DNA of 30,486 bases from Onstottus_B arcticum (GCA_038040485.1 JBBPIE010000053.1:1-30486); one strand, 5' to 3'; shown: positions 7,264 to 15,851, counted from the stretch's first letter. Notes: generated by a model from the sequence alone, not told the origin. Numbers and translations: made by a program.

Positions 7264-8709
7264 TCACTCCTTTGGCCGGCAGACGAGGATGAACTGATAA
7301 CCCAGAAGCGTCTTCCTGAGTTTGGTCACGGCCCAGTTGATTGCGTGGAGGAAGCTGAGTGATCTCCCCTTGCTTGTCGCCGGCAGAATCAGCGGCAGCG
7401 GAATCGGCGTCACGCCTGTGCTGATCACATCAAGGCCGGAATCTTGCGCCAACTGCCTGGCGCTCTTCAAGGTAAAAAAGCGAAGGTGGGTTTCATCCAG
7501 GATTCCGACGCGGCTGTAGTTGAAACGCCCGAACAAGAGATTGAGACGCACCCAAATGTTCGCAACATTGGGCAGCGACATCAGAATCTTGCCGCCAGGC
7601 TTGAGTTTGCTGCTGAGCTTTTCGAGTATCGCGCGCGGACTTCGCAAGTGCTCCAGAACATCTCCGAGCAGAATCGCGTCAAAGGACCCAAGGCTATCGA
7701 GGTCCAGCGTCTCCACATTGGCCTCAAACATCTGCGTGCAATGCGGCCTCGCAAGTTCAGCCATCGCAGAATCTTGTTCGATCCCGGTAACCGAGCAGCC
7801 AAGCGCGACCAGCTCCGAAGTTAGAAAGCCCGTCGCCGTGCCGACTTCCAAAACCTCCGCCGGACGTTCCTTCCTGATCCAGTTGATAATCTGCGCGTGG
7901 CTGCTGTAGGGGTCCGCCTTCTTGTAGACATAGCGGTCTCCCCTTACGTCATACTTCGAGTCGTATGTCATTCTTGCCCGGTGCAGCCGATACTTCAACG
8001 CGGCCTTTATGCAATGAAAAGCGTACGACAGTCCGTTGACGTAACATATCTCATCGCCATAGTAGGTTGGGATCGGCCGCTCGGCAATCCGCAGCTCCGC
8101 TTCATGGAATTGGATGAGTATCTCGGTATCAAAGTGCCACTCGTTGGAGTTCAGGAGGAAGGGCACCTTCTTGAGCGCTTCGCAACTGTAGAGCCTGTAG
8201 CCCGAATGAAACTCCGACAGCTTCATTCCTGTCATGAAGTTTTCGATCCTGGTTAGAATTTTGTTGCCCGCAAACTTGTATAGAGGCATGCCTCCCGCCA
8301 GGGGGTCGCCGCCTGCCGCCATGCGCGAACCGAAAACCATGTCGGCTTGATCTGTCTCGAGCGGTTCCAGCAACTCGCCGAGCACTTCGGGAGCGTATTG
8401 GCCATCGGCGTGCAACATTACGACGATGTCGAGTCCACGCTCGATTGCATATTGATAACCGGCCTTTTGATTGCCGCCATACCTGAGGTTTTGTGGATTG
8501 CGGTGGACCGTGAGCTTGTCGAGCCGCTTGGCGTCCTTGTAGCCGATCGCCGCATAGTACGTGTTGTCTGTAGAGCAGTCGTCAAAAATGAAGACCTCTT
8601 CAACCCGGTCCCATACTGCCTTTGGTATTCGATCCAGCGTCCAGTCAAGCTTGTTGACCGCGTTGTACGCGATTACGAAAATACCGATTTTCTTTTGTTG
8701 TGCCGGCAT
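7264..8709 (-). CDS. Fusion of GT2 glycosyltransferase and SAM methyltransferase
   Basis: A 481-residue cytoplasmic two-domain protein. Residues 5-240 are a family 2 glycosyltransferase of the dolichyl/polyprenyl-phosphate sugar synthase type: F-D-D-C-S-T-D-N-T at 42-50 binds the nucleotide, H-A-D-G-Q (100-104) is in the place of the DxD metal motif, and F-H-S-G-Y-R (167-172) matches the conserved acceptor-side motif. Residues 265-480 are a class I methyltransferase of the UbiG-like type, with SAM loop V-L-E-V-G-T-A-T-G (286-294) and L-L-G-D-V-L-E-H-L (347-355). The protein likely adds a sugar to a lipid carrier and methylates the product or an intermediate; the substrates are unknown. The start is the ATG at 8709, with AGGGG just upstream; it lies 7 bases after the stop of the preceding gene. 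The frame is open upstream to TTG 8823, but that part overlaps the preceding gene. Confidence 0.88.
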   Translation of the reverse strand: MPAQQKKIGIFVIAYNAVNKLDWTLDRIPKAVWDRVEEVFIFDDCSTDNTYYAAIGYKDAKRLDKLTVHRNPQNLRYGGNQKAGYQYAIERGLDIVVMLHADGQYAPEVLGELLEPLETDQADMVFGSRMAAGGDPLAGGMPLYKFAGNKILTRIENFMTGMKLSEFHSGYRLYSCEALKKVPFLLNSNEWHFDTEILIQFHEAELRIAERPIPTYYGDEICYVNGLSYAFHCIKAALKYRLHRARMTYDSKYDVRGDRYVYKKADPYSSHAQIINWIRKERPAEVLEVGTATGFLTSELVALGCSVTGIEQDSAMAELARPHCTQMFEANVETLDLDSLGSFDAILLGDVLEHLRSPRAILEKLSSKLKPGGKILMSLPNVANIWVRLNLLFGRFNYSRVGILDETHLRFFTLKSARQLAQDSGLDVISTGVTPIPLPLILPATSKGRSLSFLHAINWAVTKLRKTLLGYQFILVCRPKE

Positions 8710-8716
8710 TGGACCC

Positions 8717-10792
8717 CTAGTCGCGAAGCCTTTCCGCAAAAATTGAAAAGCTTCCGTTAGAAGACTTGTATACCAGATCAAGCGCGGACTGGCCAACATT
8801 CTGCTGACTGTCGCCCATCGCAAGCACGTAACGAACGCCCAGCCTTTTCAAAGCGGGGTGGTCTGGAGCTACATACACATCCAAAGCGTCTTCCTGCGAA
8901 CTGCGAAACGAGATCAACGATGGGCTGGCCCGATAGATCAACTGGACCTGCGCAAATCTGTTGTAAATCTTTTCATAAGCCCCGTCGGTTGGATCAAGCG
9001 AACGCCAGAGCGCCAGTTGCGGAGGCCAGTGAACGCCGGTAAGCGACCTGCCGCCCAGCGTTGTTATCAGCATTCCGGGTTGCACGCCGCCATAGGTTAT
9101 CCACAGAGGACGGTCACTTGACTCTCTGTTCAACCTGACGATCTGTTCGGCTAGCTCGGAGTGATAGATGTGATCCAGGTTGGTTGCGAGCGGATTAAAC
9201 ACGGCGGTCGTGGCCACGAGGATTGCGCCCAACGCTCCGCAAAACAGTCTAGTCCTTCCGGCTACCAGGCAGTAGGATAGAAACGCCGTCAGAAGCGCCA
9301 CGATAAGAATGATCCTTAGCGATGGAAAGCCGTCCGCCACCTTCATCAACACCAGACCGTGACAGGTGAATAGGACAGCGATGACTCCGGACACCAGCCA
9401 CGGCGCGATTCGAGACCACCGAGTCTGAGCATCTTTCTTCAAATCCCTGCCCAGCGCGAGCACGTACACGCACAAGATAATCGAAGCAAGCCCGATTGCG
9501 AGATCGGCTCGATTGGATGGGACGTAGCTCATCAGAGTGAGCTTTGCGATTGCTTCGGGTAACCCGATCAGCAGGAAAAAAAGCATGCCTATCAGAAAGC
9601 TCACAAGCAGCCAGCCGAGAACTCCCAACCTTGTCGCGAGCCGTCTCGAAAGGCAGATCGTCAGAAATGCCGCCGGAAAAAGATAGTAAAAAGACGACGC
9701 CTCGGTCTGGTTGCCAAAAGGGTCTAGTGGCTTGTAGATAGTGATCAGGTTGTACATGCCTTCGAAGAGGAAAGCGAAAGAATAGTCGCCACCCAAAGAG
9801 AAACGCTTGCCCGGGTAAACCGTATTCGACATGGCTTCCAGGTCCGGCAGGCACGTAACAACAAAGGAGAATGTAAGGCCACCCGCCAGTAACAGCGCTA
9901 CAGTCAAAGGAAGCCACTTGTTCTTTAAGATGGACTTTGCTGAAACATAAAGCTTGTCTCGTACGACGAGCCCTCCGAAGACGAGCAAGAAGAGGTAGCC
10001 CACCGAAACCTGCTGGGGCGGATATAAGATCATGATGAATCCAGGGATGCTCAATCCAAGAAGAATCGCCCAGATGATCTGCGCGGATTTCTTTTCAGAA
10101 GCAAGCAGGCGATATGCGGCGAGGCAGCCTAACGCGGCAAAGAACGCAACCTGGGCCGGCCAGAGCGACCAGCAGACGACGTATGCTGAAGCGCAGAACC
10201 AAAAGGCCCCAAACGCGGCAAGCCCGCGATGTCCTTTCAGGATGACTTCCAACAGCAAGTAGAGAACGGTAAAGCAAGCGAACACCCTGAACCACCAATA
10301 CCAGGCCAGTCCGCGTTGTCCTCCAAGAAAAAAGTAGCCCCAAGTTGCTGGCCTCGCCAGCGTGACCACATGCCATACCGGTGTGTGCGGCACTGTGAGC
10401 ATGTTTTGCCCGTTGGCTATGTTTGTGTTGACGACCGGGAACCGGGGATTGTGTGACAATTGACTCAGAGACAGAGGAGTAGAAATCATCAACTCGTCCC
10501 ACCTGATCCAGCGGGCCCTGGCCATCAAGAGATCTTGCAAGACTTCAGCTTCATTCTTCGACACGGATTGCGGGGGGTTGAACAAATAACCGGTGTAAGG
10601 TTTCTCCGGCGCCCACCAGCCGGCAAGCACACCGGTCGAAGATCCGTGAATTCCAAAAGCTACGAGAAGCAGAAACAACACCCATATGCTGAGAAGGGCT
10701 TTGGTCGCTGTACTCAAGCCGCGCAGCCGCGCCTTGAGCCTCTCCGCTCGCGAGGCTTTGATGGCCTCATCGGCCAACGTGCCGTTTATCAT
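8717..10792 (-). CDS. Large polytopic membrane protein of the glycan operon
   Basis: A 691-residue protein with a basic N-terminal helix (residues 1-30), about twelve hydrophobic segments between 32 and 530, and a soluble C-terminal domain (540-691). The first outside loop (50-150) carries P-H-T-P-V-W-H and is rich in Asn, Trp and Pro. The architecture resembles YfhO-like and other GT-C-fold membrane glycosyltransferases, and several uncharacterised membrane families with a W-G-Y-F-F-L-type motif, but I cannot assign it to one. The context, between a methyltransferase and a GT2 enzyme, suggests glycan transfer or export. The start ATG shares one base with the preceding stop (TGATG at 10794-10790), which suggests translational coupling and fixes the start. 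Confidence 0.7.
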   Translation of the reverse strand: MINGTLADEAIKASRAERLKARLRGLSTATKALLSIWVLFLLLVAFGIHGSSTGVLAGWWAPEKPYTGYLFNPPQSVSKNEAEVLQDLLMARARWIRWDELMISTPLSLSQLSHNPRFPVVNTNIANGQNMLTVPHTPVWHVVTLARPATWGYFFLGGQRGLAWYWWFRVFACFTVLYLLLEVILKGHRGLAAFGAFWFCASAYVVCWSLWPAQVAFFAALGCLAAYRLLASEKKSAQIIWAILLGLSIPGFIMILYPPQQVSVGYLFLLVFGGLVVRDKLYVSAKSILKNKWLPLTVALLLAGGLTFSFVVTCLPDLEAMSNTVYPGKRFSLGGDYSFAFLFEGMYNLITIYKPLDPFGNQTEASSFYYLFPAAFLTICLSRRLATRLGVLGWLLVSFLIGMLFFLLIGLPEAIAKLTLMSYVPSNRADLAIGLASIILCVYVLALGRDLKKDAQTRWSRIAPWLVSGVIAVLFTCHGLVLMKVADGFPSLRIILIVALLTAFLSYCLVAGRTRLFCGALGAILVATTAVFNPLATNLDHIYHSELAEQIVRLNRESSDRPLWITYGGVQPGMLITTLGGRSLTGVHWPPQLALWRSLDPTDGAYEKIYNRFAQVQLIYRASPSLISFRSSQEDALDVYVAPDHPALKRLGVRYVLAMGDSQQNVGQSALDLVYKSSNGSFSIFAERLRD

Positions 10793-11610
10793 CAGGGCGC
10801 ACCCTTGTCGCGGCTACTCTGATTGGCGTCCTCATTTGAGTTGATTGTTGCCGGTCGCTTCAAAGCTGCTGAAGTGTATCCCAGCGTGAATCTCTTCTCT
10901 CGGTCCAAAGGCTCCAGGAGTAAAAGCGCGGGGCCCAGCAAGTATGCCAGGAATATGTGAATCGGCGACAATGCCAAAATCATAAGCGACATATGCTTTT
11001 TGTACCCGACGACAATGCGCGGAATGGCATTCGCAAGTCTGTCATACAGATAGTAAAAGTACCCGCCCCGTTCCCTGATGTTGAGCACTTCAAACCCTGC
11101 CTCCTTTAGAATCAGTTCGAGTCCGTACTTCGTAAAATAGAAAAAGTTGTAAGGCTCGCCGTGGACTCCGTATCCCTGCGGAACAGTCACAAAGAGCCGG
11201 CCGGACTCCCTTAACACCCGATGAAGTTCTCTTAGCGCCGCCGAAGGGTACGGCACATGTTCCAACACCTGCGTGCACAAAACGACGTCGTAGCTGCCGT
11301 CTGCAACGGGTAGGTTGTCGATCGGGCAAACGTAAGTATGCCGGCTGGCCAGATTGTCGCGCCCGCCATCGTCAAGGTTGCCGTAGAACTCCTGGACTTC
11401 CGCGAAATCAGACGATTCGTAGTCGCAGTGTGCAAAGTATTGTTGATAAGGTTTCAGGCCCGCGGCAACATCCAACACCTTTGAGGTTGGGGGCACCGAT
11501 TGGGCAAACCGCTTGACCGCTTCTCTCAGCGTCCTGTTCTCGATATCAGTCAGACCCAGGATCTTGTAAGCAATCTTTTCAAAAAGGTTGAGTCTTCTGC
11601 CCTCTAGCAT
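10792..11610 (-). CDS. Class I SAM-dependent methyltransferase with hydrophobic C-terminus
   Basis: A 272-residue Methyltransf_11-like enzyme. The SAM-binding loop is V-L-D-V-A-A-G-L-K-P-Y (45-55), an acidic residue follows strand 2 (S-S-D at 66-68), and Q-V-L-E-H-V (114-119) is motif II/III. The A-A-G-L-K-P-Y form of the loop is common in methyltransferases within polysaccharide clusters. After the catalytic domain a hydrophobic stretch at about 207-232 probably anchors the protein to the membrane. It probably methylates a sugar or a lipid-linked intermediate. The ATG at 11610 overlaps the end of the GT4 gene by seven bases (ATGCTAG), and its own stop overlaps the next start. Confidence 0.82.
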   Translation of the reverse strand: MLEGRRLNLFEKIAYKILGLTDIENRTLREAVKRFAQSVPPTSKVLDVAAGLKPYQQYFAHCDYESSDFAEVQEFYGNLDDGGRDNLASRHTYVCPIDNLPVADGSYDVVLCTQVLEHVPYPSAALRELHRVLRESGRLFVTVPQGYGVHGEPYNFFYFTKYGLELILKEAGFEVLNIRERGGYFYYLYDRLANAIPRIVVGYKKHMSLMILALSPIHIFLAYLLGPALLLLEPLDREKRFTLGYTSAALKRPATINSNEDANQSSRDKGAP

Positions 11611-12764
11611 GCTTCTTCAACCTCTTTGCTCGCGGTGACGGCCCAATCATACTTCCTGGCTATCTCGAAGGCCGATTCGGCATGCTTGCTGACTTGATCC
11701 CTGTGCTGGAAAGCCCATCTCAGCTTATCGGCCAGGTCTCGAGCGTCTTCCTTCGAAGCGAGTGTGGCCGAGTCTATTCCGAGCACATCAGTGATCGCGG
11801 GGATGTCGCTGGCAACGATCGGGAGTTTGCTCGCCATCGCCTCGATCAACGATACGGGAAGGCCCTCCCAAATTGAAGGCATGACAAGAAAATCGTAGCG
11901 ACGATAGAGGTTCGGCATTTCGGCATGACCAACCGGCGGGCAAAACTCGATCATGTCCGCTACGCCGAACTGCTGCGACACTTCTCTCAGACGTTCTTTC
12001 AGAGGGCCGTTTCCTAGTATGTCCAGTCTCAGATCGGGATAGTCGCGCTTCAAGTACGACATCGCTTCGATCGCGTACCGATGGCCCTTGGTTTCAGCCA
12101 GCCGCCCAACGCTCAACAACCGGATGTGCCCGTTATTATCCGCGGCCGGCTGTGCCGGACTGAACTCATTCAGGTTGACGCCATTCGGAACATAACAGAC
12201 CTTGTCGGCGATTGCGGGCGACTCTTTCATCTCGTCCGCGAACCACTTAGCCGCGCAGATGATTCGATCATACTTGAGCGCGCCGGACCTCAGCAGCCGG
12301 TCCATCGCGAAGCCGGCCAGCCCAAACACGGGACCATAATACTTGGTCCAGCCTTTCAGCGTTCGCGATAACATATGAGCTACGGCAATCCGTCTTGCAA
12401 CCGGCAAATGCACGAGCGACAACAGAAACGTCGGCGGAAACGGCGCAAGGTCTTCCCTTATCAGATCGAACTTCCCTTCCCGGAGGAACGACGGAACGTA
12501 GAACATCAGAAAGAAATTTGCGGCCGCAAGCGAGAAGTAGTGGGGGTACGGATACCTTCTCAATAACCAGTCAGGAAGGGTCTTCTTCGAGACGATTCTT
12601 ACGCCGCTGACTTCGGTGACTCGGGGATCGCCGGCGCTGGTCTTCCCGCAAAGGATGGTGACCGCGTGACCGGAGCGCACAAGCCTGAACGCTACTTCTC
12701 GCGTGCGCGTTTCGGCGCCGCCTTCTTTCATTGGAGAGGAATGACTGATGAACAGGATCCTCAT
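11604..12764 (-). CDS. Family 4 glycosyltransferase (GT-B fold)
   Basis: A 386-residue retaining glycosyltransferase. The N-terminal Rossmann domain starts M-R-I-L-F-I-S-H and contains the donor-side Gly-Gly-Ala-Glu (15-18). The C-terminal domain has V-P-N-G-V-N (192-197), S-V-G-R-L-x-x-x-K-G (218-227) and the E-x7-E motif with Glu 300 and Glu 308 inside E-G-L-P-V-S-L-I-E. It would add a sugar from a nucleotide donor to the growing lipid-linked glycan at the inner face of the membrane. The ATG at 12764 forms an ATGA overlap with the stop of the upstream GT2 gene. The frame is open further upstream to a GTG at 12848, but that part lies within the GT2 gene and carries no family sequence. Confidence 0.92.
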   Translation of the reverse strand: MRILFISHSSPMKEGGAETRTREVAFRLVRSGHAVTILCGKTSAGDPRVTEVSGVRIVSKKTLPDWLLRRYPYPHYFSLAAANFFLMFYVPSFLREGKFDLIREDLAPFPPTFLLSLVHLPVARRIAVAHMLSRTLKGWTKYYGPVFGLAGFAMDRLLRSGALKYDRIICAAKWFADEMKESPAIADKVCYVPNGVNLNEFSPAQPAADNNGHIRLLSVGRLAETKGHRYAIEAMSYLKRDYPDLRLDILGNGPLKERLREVSQQFGVADMIEFCPPVGHAEMPNLYRRYDFLVMPSIWEGLPVSLIEAMASKLPIVASDIPAITDVLGIDSATLASKEDARDLADKLRWAFQHRDQVSKHAESAFEIARKYDWAVTASKEVEEAC

Positions 12765-13732
12765 TGCTGCTTCTTGACCAGGCGCCGCAGTAGCTGAAAG
12801 TTCTCGTTGTGGTACTTCGACAAGGTGTCCAGAATCAAACCGATGCACAGGCTCAACGCAGCCAGAATCATGGTTCCGGTTGCAAGCACAGCCGAAGGTA
12901 GATGATAAACCTGTCCGGTTTCGAGGTAATCTCTCACGGCACGAAACCCGGTGAGCGAGCTTATGATTAGCAACACGAAGCTCAACGACGAAAAAAAGAT
13001 CAGCGGCTTGTAGTCCTTGAAGATTATGAAGATGGCTTTGAGCACAAGGAACCCGTCTGAAAAGGTATTCAGCTTCGAATAACTGCCCTCCGGGCGGCTG
13101 CCGTACTGGATTGGGACCTCTCTGATGACGAAGTCTTTAGTTACGGCTTGAAGCGTCATTTCGGTCTCGACTTCGAACCCCTTTGATTTCAATGGCACAC
13201 TCTTGACGAACTCCCTCGAGAGCACGCGGTAACCCGACATCACGTCGGTGAGCTTGACCGAAAATAGCCTTGATATCAGCGACGCAACCAAACGGTTCCC
13301 GAACCTGTGAAAGCGGCGGTACGAGTGTTCCTGGGCCGAAGACTCTCTCACGCCGACGATCATATCGACGCCGCCCTTCCGGAACTCCGCGAGCAATTCA
13401 CTCGCGGCAGAAGCTGGATAGGTGTCATCGCCATCAACGGTTATGTAAGCCTCGGCATCGACCTGGTCAAACATCTGCTTGACGACGTTTCCTTTTCCAC
13501 GCCGCGGAGCGCGGATGACGATAGCTCCGTTCATTTGAGCGACGGCCGCCGTGTTATCGCTAGACTCATTATCAAAGACAAGGATTTTGGCCCCAGTCAA
13601 AGCCCCGCTGAAATCCGTCACAACCTTGCCGACGGTCTTCTCTTCATTAAAGCAGGGGATCAGGACAGCAACGTCGCAGTAGCGGTTCGCGTCGCTTGCG
13701 TGGCCATCGCGAGTTGGCTTACTTCCGCTCAT
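12761..13732 (-). CDS. GT2 polyprenyl-phosphate glycosyltransferase with two membrane helices
   Basis: A 323-residue protein of the DPM1/GtrB type and the first gene of the operon. The GT2 domain (18-235) has A-V-L-I-P-C-F-N-E-E at the first strand, F-D-N-E-S-S-D-N-T (53-61), the metal-binding V-D-G-D-D (99-103) and the late M-S-G-Y-R-V motif (165-170). Two membrane segments at about 245-262 and 280-302 close the protein, as in enzymes that load a sugar on undecaprenyl phosphate. That reaction, using a nucleotide sugar at the inner face of the membrane, is the likely activity. The ATG at 13732 has GGAG 9 bases upstream; the same frame could begin at TTG 13774, which has no binding site. Its stop overlaps the GT4 start, so translation is likely coupled. 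Confidence 0.88.
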   Translation of the reverse strand: MSGSKPTRDGHASDANRYCDVAVLIPCFNEEKTVGKVVTDFSGALTGAKILVFDNESSDNTAAVAQMNGAIVIRAPRRGKGNVVKQMFDQVDAEAYITVDGDDTYPASAASELLAEFRKGGVDMIVGVRESSAQEHSYRRFHRFGNRLVASLISRLFSVKLTDVMSGYRVLSREFVKSVPLKSKGFEVETEMTLQAVTKDFVIREVPIQYGSRPEGSYSKLNTFSDGFLVLKAIFIIFKDYKPLIFFSSLSFVLLIISSLTGFRAVRDYLETGQVYHLPSAVLATGTMILAALSLCIGLILDTLSKYHNENFQLLRRLVKKQQ

Positions 13733-13937
13733 ATCCCGAAACTCCAGCTTCAGCTTGCGAAAAGCTTGGAACAAACGCGGGCCGCCGCGAGAAGCGGCTA
13801 AACCGGGGCGACGACTTCGGAGCCATACCTACGCTGGACGAGCCTCGCCGCCTTGTCTGATTCTTTGATCTTTGATGCGGGGCTGGCACACCAGATCGCC
13901 TCTTCACACAGTGCGAACGAACCCAAAAAGAAGCCGA

Positions 13938-13966
13938 AGTTTAGAAGGGGGCATCGTCATTGTCAA
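13938..13966 (-). promoter_or_regulatory. Sigma70-type promoter of the glycan operon
   Basis: On the minus strand a perfect TTGACA (13966-13961) is followed after 17 bases by TAAACT (13943-13938), four of six matches to the -10 consensus. Transcription would start near 13931, giving a leader of about 200 bases before the GT2 start at 13732. Confidence 0.5.
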
Positions 13967-14176
13967 ATAGCCGACGCGACCGGTGCCGACGCGACCTGAA
14001 AGTTTTCTTGCGCTCATCTCCCGCGCTCGGGGTGATGTGTAGGGCTCCCGGTTATCTCAATTCTTGGTTTCCTTTCAAATGCCCATCGCAAAGGATATTC
14101 TGATTCTTAAGACGCCCGTCATTTTGTACAGAGCAGTCCGGGAAGAGAAAACTCTGTTTGTAGAGTAAAATATTTC

Positions 14177-14205
14177 TTGACTCCAAAACATACCTGCCGT
14201 ATCAT
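14177..14205 (+). promoter_or_regulatory. Sigma70-type promoter of the RHS gene
   Basis: TTGACT (14177-14182) and TATCAT (14200-14205) are separated by exactly 17 bases inside an AT-rich stretch. Transcription would start near 14212, about 145 bases before the RHS start. Confidence 0.5.
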
Positions 14206-14233
14206 CGGCCCGTATTTTTTGTTCCAGTCCCAA

Positions 14234-14246
14234 GGGCGTCACGCCC
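14234..14246. repeat. Short palindrome in the RHS leader
   Basis: GGGCG-TCA-CGCCC, a 5-bp stem around a three-base loop, lies in the presumed 5' leader of the RHS gene. It has the same stem-plus-three-base design as the palindromes at 2127-2312 and 14413-14427. Confidence 0.5.
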
Positions 14247-14355
14247 CAAGCATTGCAAACTGAATCAGAGTTCGACGTGGGACGAACGAGCGTCCGTTTC
14301 GCTGAGTCCCGCCAACACCCGTCGAGACGCGCGTCAACCTCGAAGGAGGTCCCCA

Positions 14356-15774
14356 ATGAATTTTCGCTCTCGCTTTCAAGCTCATCGGTCGGCCGGCTTA
14401 CTCTGTTGCCCAGGAGCGCGACGCTCCATGCTAACCCGCTGGTTTCGTCGTCGTGTCTTCGGCAAAGTCATCTCCTTCACACTCATAGCGAGCCTTCTCA
14501 TCCTGCCTGGGCCGGGGATTGCTGCCAGTGATGTGCGGGCGCTGGCGTCAACCGCCGTTGATCTGACCACCGCCCCGATTCGGTTTCTTCAACCGATTCT
14601 CAGATCGTTGTTTGGCTTCGGAGCGCAAGCCAGGCCTCGGCGTGAGACGCTTACGGACAGACGGGCGCGCGTTTCCCAAATTCGTGTTTCTCCCTTCAAA
14701 CTTGTCGGATATGTCGGCGAGGGAGCAACCTTCACCGCTTCACCAACCGACTTTCGTGATCGCACTATCCAAGGCGTGAAGTTCGACTGGGAGTCTTCTG
14801 ATCCTCAAAAGCTCCAGATCGACGAAGCTGGGCGCGCGACGTTTCTTCAACCGGGACGCGCCTGGATCACTTGCCGGGCCGGGACCGCCTCGGCGACTGC
14901 GCCTGTGCTGATCAGGCCCGGTCATCGTCCAGTTCAATCAGATCCAGACTGGCGGAACGATCAGAACGGATTGGACTCGAGCGGTAACATAGTGGGTCAA
15001 TCAGAAAGCGGTAGTGAATCGACGGTTGCGGCGACTGAAACAATGATCAACTCGCTGCTCGACAAGCTGACGCCGGCTGCATCCGCTCAAGCGTACCCTG
15101 ATATTTGGGCGGCAGACCTGGGCTATGATCAGTTGTGGAGCGAGCCGAGGAATGCGCTGGGCTCGCCTCGAAACACCGCCGCAGAGCCGACGCCTCTTGG
15201 GACAGTCCTGCCTGAGGGGAGCAACTTCACATGGGGTGTGCCAATCATGGGGCTTGGAGGTCGTGGCATCGGGACGAATCTCGCGCTTTACTACAACAGC
15301 CGAGTCTGGTCGCGTCGAAACAACGCAATGGCGTTCGACGCGATCACAGGCTGGCCGGCGCCCGGCTTCTCGCTGGGGTTTGGAAGGATGGTCGCGTATG
15401 AGATCGGCGCCGGCGCTAACCCAGCCTGCAAGTTCATGCTCGTAGACCCTGACGGCACTCGCCATTCTCTGGGCACCGGGAGTTACAACGGAATCGGGTA
15501 TGCGCTCGGGGGGCCGTATGAGACCGCAGACGGCACACACATCGTCTACACCGGCAACGGACGCGATGGCGGCGACTTGCACTATCCAGACGGCACGACG
15601 GTTAATTTCACCGCTGTGAACAATCGTTTGCTGCCGACCACGATGTATGACAGCAACGGCAACTATGTACAAGTCGCCTACAAGCCCGACTGCTTTCAGG
15701 TCGGCAATGAGACGTACTGTGGCTATTACGCGCCGATGGCGATTGACTACGTCACCGACACGCTGGGCGACTGA
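14356..15774 (+). CDS. RHS/YD-repeat protein, N-terminal part (frameshifted)
   Basis: The first 472 residues of a large secreted RHS protein. The start is ATG with AAGGAGGT 5 bases upstream, the best binding site in the window. A long basic leader precedes a hydrophobic export signal at about 37-56; residues 11-24 come from a palindromic insert, and an in-frame ATG at 14428 would give a conventional shorter signal peptide. Residues 108-195 look like a bacterial Ig-like (Big_2-type) domain. From about 290 the RHS shell-type sequence begins (W-G-V-P-I-M-G-L-G-G-R-G). The frame stops at TGA 15772-15774 just after Y-V-T-D-T-L-G-D, where relatives continue as L-G-R-x-I-x-F-x-Y. That continuation is found in the -1 frame, so this and the 15852-19937 entry are one gene broken by a single missing base near 15765-15768. 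Confidence 0.8.
   Translation: MNFRSRFQAHRSAGLLCCPGARRSMLTRWFRRRVFGKVISFTLIASLLILPGPGIAASDVRALASTAVDLTTAPIRFLQPILRSLFGFGAQARPRRETLTDRRARVSQIRVSPFKLVGYVGEGATFTASPTDFRDRTIQGVKFDWESSDPQKLQIDEAGRATFLQPGRAWITCRAGTASATAPVLIRPGHRPVQSDPDWRNDQNGLDSSGNIVGQSESGSESTVAATETMINSLLDKLTPAASAQAYPDIWAADLGYDQLWSEPRNALGSPRNTAAEPTPLGTVLPEGSNFTWGVPIMGLGGRGIGTNLALYYNSRVWSRRNNAMAFDAITGWPAPGFSLGFGRMVAYEIGAGANPACKFMLVDPDGTRHSLGTGSYNGIGYALGGPYETADGTHIVYTGNGRDGGDLHYPDGTTVNFTAVNNRLLPTTMYDSNGNYVQVAYKPDCFQVGNETYCGYYAPMAIDYVTDTLGD
14413..14427. repeat. Palindrome inside the RHS N-terminal coding region
   Basis: GGAGCG-CGA-CGCTCC is a perfect 6-bp stem with a three-base loop, located between the strong ribosome binding site start (14356) and an in-frame ATG (14428). 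It codes for a few residues ahead of the export signal and looks like a mobile mini-palindrome tolerated in frame. Confidence 0.55.
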
Positions 15775-15851
15775 TTCAGTTTCAGTACGATTCCAACTAC
15801 CGACTCAGCGCGATCAACACGCCGGGGTTCGGGGGGAGCAGTGAGAATCCA

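Larger units (their letters stand above)
13733..14355. other. Divergent regulatory region between glycan operon and RHS gene
   Basis: About 620 bases with no convincing gene; short open frames on either strand (such as 13719-13907, minus) look non-coding. It holds a promoter on each strand, facing away from each other, long leaders of about 200 and 145 bases, and a small palindrome at 14234-14246 in the RHS leader. The part from 14080 to 14215 is visibly AT-rich. Confidence 0.6.

Noticed and set aside
13719..13907. Possible small leader gene ahead of the glycan operon
   Set aside because: Arg/Ser-rich, no binding site, overlaps the GT2 start; no support as a real peptide.
15760..15780. Programmed -1 ribosomal frameshift in the RHS gene
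   Set aside because: No canonical slippery heptamer is present at the frame change; a missing base is the simpler explanation.
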